From assembly GCA_964471405.1 (NCBI GenBank), contig CAYYGH010000001.1:62001-126000 (forward strand): 64,000 nucleotides of DNA. The letters run 5' to 3'. The stretch is from J084 sp964471405 (GTDB lineage Bacteria > Pseudomonadota > Alphaproteobacteria > Sphingomonadales > Rhodothalassiaceae). The translations under genes were made by a program, and so were the position numbers. Shown one piece after another: positions 59,481 to 64,000 of this stretch. Within the stretch, counting starts at the first letter, position 1, and each line of letters begins with the position of its first letter. The notes beneath the pieces were generated by a model, which was given only the letters and a program-made list of their open reading frames with translations, was not told the DNA's origin and searched no databases.

Positions 59481-59744
59481 TTACGCGGAGGGGGTGGCTG
59501 CCTTGTCCTGGGCCGCCTTGTCTTCCGCCGTGGCCTGGGAGACCTGAGACTCGGCACCCGCCTTGGGCAGTTCACCGGCCGGCCGCTCCACGCTCACGGG
59601 TTCCTCTTCCGCTTCCTTGAGGCCCTTCTTGAAGCTGGTGATGCCTTTGGCGACGTCACCCATCAGTTCGGAAATCTTGCCGCGCCCGAACAGCAGCACG
59701 ACCACGATCGCGATAATCAGGATCTGCCAGATGCCGACACTCAT
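59481..59744 (-). CDS. tatA: Sec-independent translocase subunit TatA
   Basis: An 87-residue protein with the TatA helix SVGIWQILIIAIVVVLLFGRGKISELMGDVAKGITSFKKGL and an acidic tail. It forms the polymeric pore-like element of the Tat system. The start at 59744 has GGAG seven bases upstream; an ATG four codons earlier is less good. A 268-bp stretch upstream separates it from scpB. Confidence 0.96.
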   Translation of the reverse strand: MSVGIWQILIIAIVVVLLFGRGKISELMGDVAKGITSFKKGLKEAEEEPVSVERPAGELPKAGAESQVSQATAEDKAAQDKAATPSA

Positions 59745-59993
59745 GACGATCTCCACTTCCAGTTACGGCCCCGAACCACCCCATTCGCCCGATGACCGGA
59801 CCGGGCTTGCGGAACGGGGACATCCTCCGATCCCATTCACATAGGGGCTGGCATCGATGATGACCATCCCCTCCTCCTGCGCAAGAGGGCGCCGGGGCGC
59901 TCCTCTCGCACCATCCTAGCAGTCTTCGCCTATAGCGCCAAAGATCTTGAAAATCTATGAAACAATGATCGCGTGGAACGCGTCCGGAATTCA

Positions 59994-60023
59994 GGAATTT
60001 CCCGTATTCAGCATGGAAATTCC
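59994..60023. repeat. 9-bp inverted repeat just after scpB
   Basis: GGAATTTCC (59994-60002) and GGAAATTCC (60015-60023) are perfect inverted arms with a 12-nt spacer, lying right after the scpB stop in an unusually A+T-rich stretch. No U-tract follows on the minus strand, so it is not a standard terminator; a protein-binding site or a mRNA hairpin is possible. Confidence 0.5.
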
Positions 60024-60024
60024 G

Positions 60025-60708
60025 TCATGTGCCGCCCTCTTCGGCGGAAGGGGGCGGATCGTCTTCCGCCGGGGTGCGATTCGCTTCTGCTGCGGCTTCC
60101 TCTTCCATGCGGGCGAGAGCCTCGTCGAGCGAATCGAGCAGGCCGGCAGCCTTCAGTTCTGCCAGCCCCGGCAGGTCTTCCAGACTGTTCAGACCGAAAT
60201 GCGACAGGAATTCGTCGGTGGTGCGGAATTCGAGCGGCAGGCCCGGGCTCTTGCGCCGCCCCGCCGGTTTCACCCAGCCCGCCTCAAGCAGCAGATCCAG
60301 TGTGCCCTTGGACAGGGAGACGCCGCGAATTTCCTCGATCTCGGCGCGGGTGACCGGCTGGTGATAGGCGATGATCGCCAGCGTTTCGAGAGCGGCGCGC
60401 GACAGCCGCCGCCGCTCGTGGTCCTCCCGCCGCAAGAGAAAGGCGAGATCCGGCGCGGTGCGAAACTGCCAGCCGCCCGCGACCTGAACGAGCGCAATGC
60501 CCCGTCCTTCGTATGCAGCCGTGAGCCGCTCCAGAATCGCCTCCACATCGACCGGCCGCGGCAGGCGTTCCCGGATCTCGGCGATGCTCAGGGGCTGTTC
60601 GGCCGCGAAAATCAGGGCCTCGACCATCCGCTCGGCAGCCCACAGATCCTCCTCCGGCAGGGGCGCAGGGGAAGAGGGCATGCTCTGCTCGTCGCCGTTG
60701 CGATCCAT
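60025..60708 (-). CDS. scpB: Segregation and condensation protein ScpB
   Basis: A 227-residue winged-helix protein with MVEALIFAAEQPLSIAEIRERLP, LSRAALETLAIIAYHQPVTRAEIEEIRGVS and KGTLDLLLEAGWVKPAGRRKSPGLPLEFRTTDEFLSHFGL. It joins ScpA and SMC in chromosome condensation. An acidic tail of ~35 residues follows. It begins two bases after scpA ends. Confidence 0.95.
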   Translation of the reverse strand: MDRNGDEQSMPSSPAPLPEEDLWAAERMVEALIFAAEQPLSIAEIRERLPRPVDVEAILERLTAAYEGRGIALVQVAGGWQFRTAPDLAFLLRREDHERRRLSRAALETLAIIAYHQPVTRAEIEEIRGVSLSKGTLDLLLEAGWVKPAGRRKSPGLPLEFRTTDEFLSHFGLNSLEDLPGLAELKAAGLLDSLDEALARMEEEAAAEANRTPAEDDPPPSAEEGGT

Positions 60709-60710
60709 GG

Positions 60711-61553
60711 TCAGGTCGAATCCCGCTTGTCCTGTCGGGCCCGCAGATACAGGGGACCGAAGGCCTCGCGCTGTCTGAGCTCGGCCTTGCCCTGGCGGGC
60801 GAGCTCCAGGGAGGCCGCGAACATGCTGGCCATCGCCGAGCGCGTCAAGCCGCTGGACCGGAGCTCGGGGGGAAGGAAGCTTTCCAGGGTCTGCCAGTCG
60901 GGCATCTGGCCGAGGAGAATTTCAAGACGGTGCAGGGCTTCCTCGATGGCAAGAACGGGGCGCGGCCGGATCTTGAGCGGCGGCTGCCGCCGGCGGATGG
61001 CAAGAGCGCCATAGGCGCGAATCAGATCATAGAGAGAGGCCTCGTAGTGAATGCGTCGCACGGTGGCCAGTCCCTCGGGGCGCGCGCGCAAAAACACGTC
61101 GCGCCCCACGCGATCGCGGGCAAACAGGCGTTCGGCCGCCTCGCGCATGGCCTCCAGGCGCTGCAGGCGCAGCTTCAACCTGAGGGCCATTTCGGCCGCA
61201 TCGGGCTCGGCTTCCTCCTCCTGGCGGGGCAGCAGCAGGCGCGATTTCAGATAGGCCAGCCAGGCCGCCATCACGAGATAGTCGGCCGCGATCTCGATGC
61301 GCATGCGCCGCGCCCGTTCGAGGAAGGCAAGATACTGCTCGGCGAGAGCACGCACCGAAATTCTTGCCAGATCGACCTTCTGTTCGCGGGCAAGGGTCAG
61401 CAGCAGGTCGAGCGGTCCCTCGAAGCCGTCAAGGGACAGGACAAGCCGGTCATCGGGCTGGCGGGCGGTCTCGCCAGGATGCGGATCCTCGGCGAAGGTG
61501 TCCCCGGGAGGGGAGTCGGCCGCAGGATGCCGGTCAGTATCCATCATCTGCAC
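60711..61553 (-). CDS. scpA: Segregation and condensation protein ScpA
   Basis: A 280-residue kleisin with VLSLDGFEGPLDLLLTLAREQKVDLARISVRALAEQYLAFLE, YLVMAAWLAYLKSRLLLPR and the C-terminal winged helix part. It bridges SMC heads and binds ScpB. Starts at 61553 or three codons later (61544) are both possible. It follows the site-2 protease gene by six bases. Confidence 0.94.
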   Translation of the reverse strand: MQMMDTDRHPAADSPPGDTFAEDPHPGETARQPDDRLVLSLDGFEGPLDLLLTLAREQKVDLARISVRALAEQYLAFLERARRMRIEIAADYLVMAAWLAYLKSRLLLPRQEEEAEPDAAEMALRLKLRLQRLEAMREAAERLFARDRVGRDVFLRARPEGLATVRRIHYEASLYDLIRAYGALAIRRRQPPLKIRPRPVLAIEEALHRLEILLGQMPDWQTLESFLPPELRSSGLTRSAMASMFAASLELARQGKAELRQREAFGPLYLRARQDKRDST

Positions 61554-61559
61554 CTGCCC

Positions 61560-62249
61560 TCATGCCGCGCCGACCAGCGCCAGCAGGCCCGAGGCGATGC
61601 GCACGCTGGGCTCGAAGATCAGGACGCGGGCCGGATCCAGACCGAGCCCCCCCAGCGCCGAGAGCATCGGCAGCAGGAAGAAGAGCCCCAAAATCACCAT
61701 CATTCCATAGGGCTCCACCCGCGCCAGCGGGCGGGCCAGCGCGAGCGGCAGCACGGCCACGGCCACCCGTCCGCCATCAAGCGGGGGGATCGGCATCATG
61801 TTGAAGACGGCGATGACGCAATTGAAGAAGACCATGATCTGGAGCGTGCGCTGCGCCCATTCCGAAAGCCACGGCGGCAGAACGAGCGCAAGCGGCAGCA
61901 GGGCGGTGGCAGCGAGCGCAAGCAGCAGATTCATAGCCGGACCTGCCAGCGCCACCAGGGCGGCATCCCGGCGGGGATGACGCAGGCGCGCAAAACGCAC
62001 CGGCACGGGCTTCGCATAGCCGAAGGCGACACCGCCCACCATCAGCAGGATGAGCGGCAGCAGGATGGTGCCGAAGGGATCGATGTGGGCGAGCGGATTG
62101 AGCGTAAGCCGGCCTTCCCGCTCGGCCGTGTCATCCCCGAGCCATTTGGCGACATAGCCATGGGCCGCCTCGTGAAAGCTGACGGCAACCAGCACCGGCA
62201 GGGCCCAGATGGCGATGCGGGCGATCAGCGCGCTCCATTCTGCGGTCAT
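61560..62249 (-). CDS. Site-2-protease-family (M50) zinc metalloprotease
   Basis: A 229-residue membrane protein with about five helices. It shows the zinc motif HEAAH (residues 26-30, in AVSFHEAAHGYVAKWLGD), the conserved LNPLAHIDPFGTILLPL, and PPLDGGRV as the third-ligand region. It lacks the PDZ domain of RseP and belongs to the small S2P-like group that sits near scpA in many bacteria. The substrate is unknown. Its start overlaps the nagZ stop by four bases. Confidence 0.9.
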   Translation of the reverse strand: MTAEWSALIARIAIWALPVLVAVSFHEAAHGYVAKWLGDDTAEREGRLTLNPLAHIDPFGTILLPLILLMVGGVAFGYAKPVPVRFARLRHPRRDAALVALAGPAMNLLLALAATALLPLALVLPPWLSEWAQRTLQIMVFFNCVIAVFNMMPIPPLDGGRVAVAVLPLALARPLARVEPYGMMVILGLFFLLPMLSALGGLGLDPARVLIFEPSVRIASGLLALVGAA

Positions 62250-63301
62250 GCCGCCCCTTCTCCTACTTCTTCCTCACGTGTCGGTGCGCCGGCCAGAAGC
62301 CGCCGCAGGCGCTCACGGGCGGTTGCGCGATCCGCAATGCGGGCCTGCCCCAGCCGCCGGCGGGCGGCTTCCAGTCGTGCGCGGGTCTTGTCAGAGATCG
62401 GATCGGCACAGGCAAGGGCCTCCTCGTTGTCGGCCATGCGCCCGGAACAGACGAGAGCGAAATCGCAGCCGGCATCGCAGGCGCGCCGCACCCGTTCTCC
62501 CATCCGGCCGGTCAGGGCGCCCATGGCCAGGTCGTCCGAAAGCAGCAGACCCGCAAAGCCGAAATCGCGCCGGATGAGACCCTCCAGCACCACGGGCGAC
62601 AGGCTGGCCGGCTGTTCCCTGTCAAGGGCGGTGTAGATGACATGGGCCGTCATGGCCGCCGGTGCATCCGCCAGATTCCGGAAGGGCAGGAAATCCTCCC
62701 GGGCAAGGACTTCGCGGGGGGCATCGATGACGGCCGGTCCAAGATGCGTATCCTGCCCCGCCCGACCATGGCCGGGAATGTGCTTGATCACCGGCAGGAT
62801 CCCTGCAGTCAGCATCGCCTCCATGGCCACGCGGCCGAGACGGCTGACAATGTCCGGGTCACTGCTGAATGCCCGGTCACCGATCACGGGATCCGCACCC
62901 GCAATCAGCAGGTCGAGCACGGGAGCGCAATTGACGTCGATATCAAGTGCGGCCAGGTCCTGCGCCTGGAGCCGGATGGCCAGTTCCAGGGCTGCGGCTG
63001 CACGCACGAAATCCCCGCTTTCCGCGATCAGCCCGAAGTGGCGCATCGCCGGCAGGTTTTCGACCAGAGGCGGTTTCAGGCGCTGGACCCGCCCGCCTTC
63101 CTGATCGACGAGCACGAGAGCCTGCTCGCCGGCGATCTCCCGAAACGCGCTGATGAGGGCACGCAGCTGATCCCGGTCCCGGATGTTGCGGGCAAAGAGA
63201 ATGAGACCGGCCGGAGGGCGCTCCCTGAAGAGGGCGCGCTCATCCGCCGACAGCTGCGTGCCGGCGACGCCAAGGATCAGGGCGGCCGCGTCCTCCCTCA
63301 C
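62246..63301 (-). CDS. nagZ: Beta-N-acetylhexosaminidase NagZ
   Basis: A 351-residue GH3 enzyme with GLILFARNIRDRDQLRALI, LVDQEGGRVQRL, IKHIPGHGRAGQDTHLGPAVID (the acid/base His loop) and LLLSDDLAMGAL (nucleophile Asp). It removes GlcNAc from anhydromuropeptides in cell-wall recycling. The GTG at 63301 overlaps the stop of the SPOR gene (GTGA) and was chosen for that; an in-frame ATG at 63352 lies inside it. Confidence 0.95.
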   Translation of the reverse strand: MREDAAALILGVAGTQLSADERALFRERPPAGLILFARNIRDRDQLRALISAFREIAGEQALVLVDQEGGRVQRLKPPLVENLPAMRHFGLIAESGDFVRAAAALELAIRLQAQDLAALDIDVNCAPVLDLLIAGADPVIGDRAFSSDPDIVSRLGRVAMEAMLTAGILPVIKHIPGHGRAGQDTHLGPAVIDAPREVLAREDFLPFRNLADAPAAMTAHVIYTALDREQPASLSPVVLEGLIRRDFGFAGLLLSDDLAMGALTGRMGERVRRACDAGCDFALVCSGRMADNEEALACADPISDKTRARLEAARRRLGQARIADRATARERLRRLLAGAPTREEEVGEGAA

Positions 63302-64000
63302 GGCACCCGCACCACGATGCAGTTGAGCTTGCGTGCGCGGATCTGCCGGCATTTGGCATCCGCGCTCGCCCGGTCGAAGAAGGGCCCGTAGCGCACGCGC
63401 CAGAAGGTCTGGCCGTCCTTTTCAGCCGGCACGATCGCCACCGAGAGACCTTTGAGAACCTCGCGATGATCGAAGGCAGCCTTGTTGACGAAGGCCTCCG
63501 CCCGCCAGCGCATGTGGAACGCCGCTATCTGGACCGCATAGCTGCCCGAAAGCGCCCGGGCCTGCTCCGCCTCTTCCTCCGGGGACAATGAAGAGGGCGC
63601 ATCGGCCGGACGGGGCGGCGCCTTGGCCCCGGCAGCCGGGGGCGGGGGTGCCTTGCGGGTTTCCTGCGCGGGGGAAGATGCCGCCGGAGAGCCGGCCGGT
63701 GCGGCCGTCGCCGCAGGGGAAGAGGGTGCCGCTTCCTGCGAGGAGCGGCCTGCCGCTTGCCGGCCGGCCTCTCCGGCAGCCTTTTCGGAGGTTGGCGCGG
63801 CCGTCTTGTCCTGCGGCGGGGAACGCAGGGTGTCATAGACCTCGGCATCCGGGAGATCGGCAGAACCCTGTCCTGCTTCGGGCTTGACGCGTCGGGCCGT
63901 GTGATCGGCACTCACCGCCACCGGCTCGGGAGCCCGGCTGCCCCGGGCGTAGAGGTAGAGCAGCCCGGCTGCGAACAGCACGAGCACGGCCGCGACCGCA
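63298..64000 (-). CDS. SPOR-domain membrane protein (5' end outside window)
   Basis: A partial protein of at least 230 residues: a membrane helix near the N-terminal edge (LVLFAAGLLYLYARG), a long Pro/Ala/Ser-rich linker, and a C-terminal SPOR domain (YAVQIAAFHMRWRAEAFVNKAAFDHREVLKG, FWRVRYGPFFDRASADAKCRQIRA) that binds denuded peptidoglycan at the septum. It is joined by a 4-bp overlap to nagZ. Start codon lies beyond the end of the window. Confidence 0.9.
   Translation of the reverse strand, partial: AVAAVLVLFAAGLLYLYARGSRAPEPVAVSADHTARRVKPEAGQGSADLPDAEVYDTLRSPPQDKTAAPTSEKAAGEAGRQAAGRSSQEAAPSSPAATAAPAGSPAASSPAQETRKAPPPPAAGAKAPPRPADAPSSLSPEEEAEQARALSGSYAVQIAAFHMRWRAEAFVNKAAFDHREVLKGLSVAIVPAEKDGQTFWRVRYGPFFDRASADAKCRQIRARKLNCIVVRVP

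Noticed and set aside
60930..62636. 568-codon plus-strand frame opposite scpA and the site-2 protease
   Set aside because: It crosses several real genes in antisense and has no coherent domain structure.

Overview
The window is about 64 kb of GC-rich DNA with a gene set and gene order typical of an alphaproteobacterium. Pointers are the tatABC-scpAB and secDF-yajC blocks, a flhB-cckA junction, a phaB/phaR pair, a DUF2336 protein, a VUT-family queuosine-precursor transporter, a sigma-54 promoter in front of flgB, and an SOS box of the alphaproteobacterial GTTC-N7-GTTC type. A motile, PHB-making, Rhodospirillales-like or related lineage is likely; I cannot name the genus. A 100-N assembly gap lies at 12444..12543. 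No rRNA, CRISPR array, transposase or prophage was seen.

Region 1 (1..8.5 kb): end of a TonB-dependent receptor; a radical SAM protein behind an SOS box; a GAF histidine kinase; a secernin-type peptidase; and a membrane protein with PAS and catalytically dead HD-GYP domains, divergent from a LapG-like periplasmic cysteine protease. That pair looks like a c-di-GMP inside-out protease switch.

Region 2 (8.6..19.5 kb): sulfate activation (cysD, cysNC) beside a nonulosonic acid cluster (legB, legC, legI, legG, legF) that lacks a recognisable LegH acetyltransferase but has an adjacent formyltransferase, suggesting an N-formylated legionaminic-type sugar. Inside the cluster sits a two-gene unit: a small peptide with a textbook double-glycine leader and a membrane-anchored alpha/beta hydrolase. 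Its candidate promoter carries a nine-base homopolymer in the spacer. This is the best candidate for an undescribed system.

Region 3 (19.6..31.9 kb): an unrecognised protein with possible GGDEF/EAL remnants, a DedA plus ATP-grasp operon, ArsC, DUF2336, a D-lactate-dehydrogenase-like flavoprotein, a hydrolase, a DEAD-box helicase, tRNA-Lys, dapA-smpB-yhhQ, and an EF-hand protein.

Region 4 (32..37 kb): surface-glycan genes: a sulfotransferase, a MOP flippase and a glycosyltransferase-deacetylase fusion. PAPS from region 2 could feed the sulfotransferase.

Region 5 (37..49.5 kb): a saccharopine-dehydrogenase-like reductase, phaB/phaR with a palindromic operator between them, pyrE, DUF2062, pdxJ, acpS, divergent flagellar export and rod genes (fliOP; flgB-flgC-fliE-fliQ-fliR-flhB), cckA and bolA.

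Region 6 (49.5..64 kb, almost all minus strand): Mth938-like protein, secF, secD, yajC, a TPR protein, an unknown exported protein, an NlpD-like lipoprotein, surE, serS, tatC, tatB, tatA, scpB, scpA, a site-2 protease, nagZ and a partial SPOR-domain protein. These serve protein export, cell-wall turnover and chromosome segregation.
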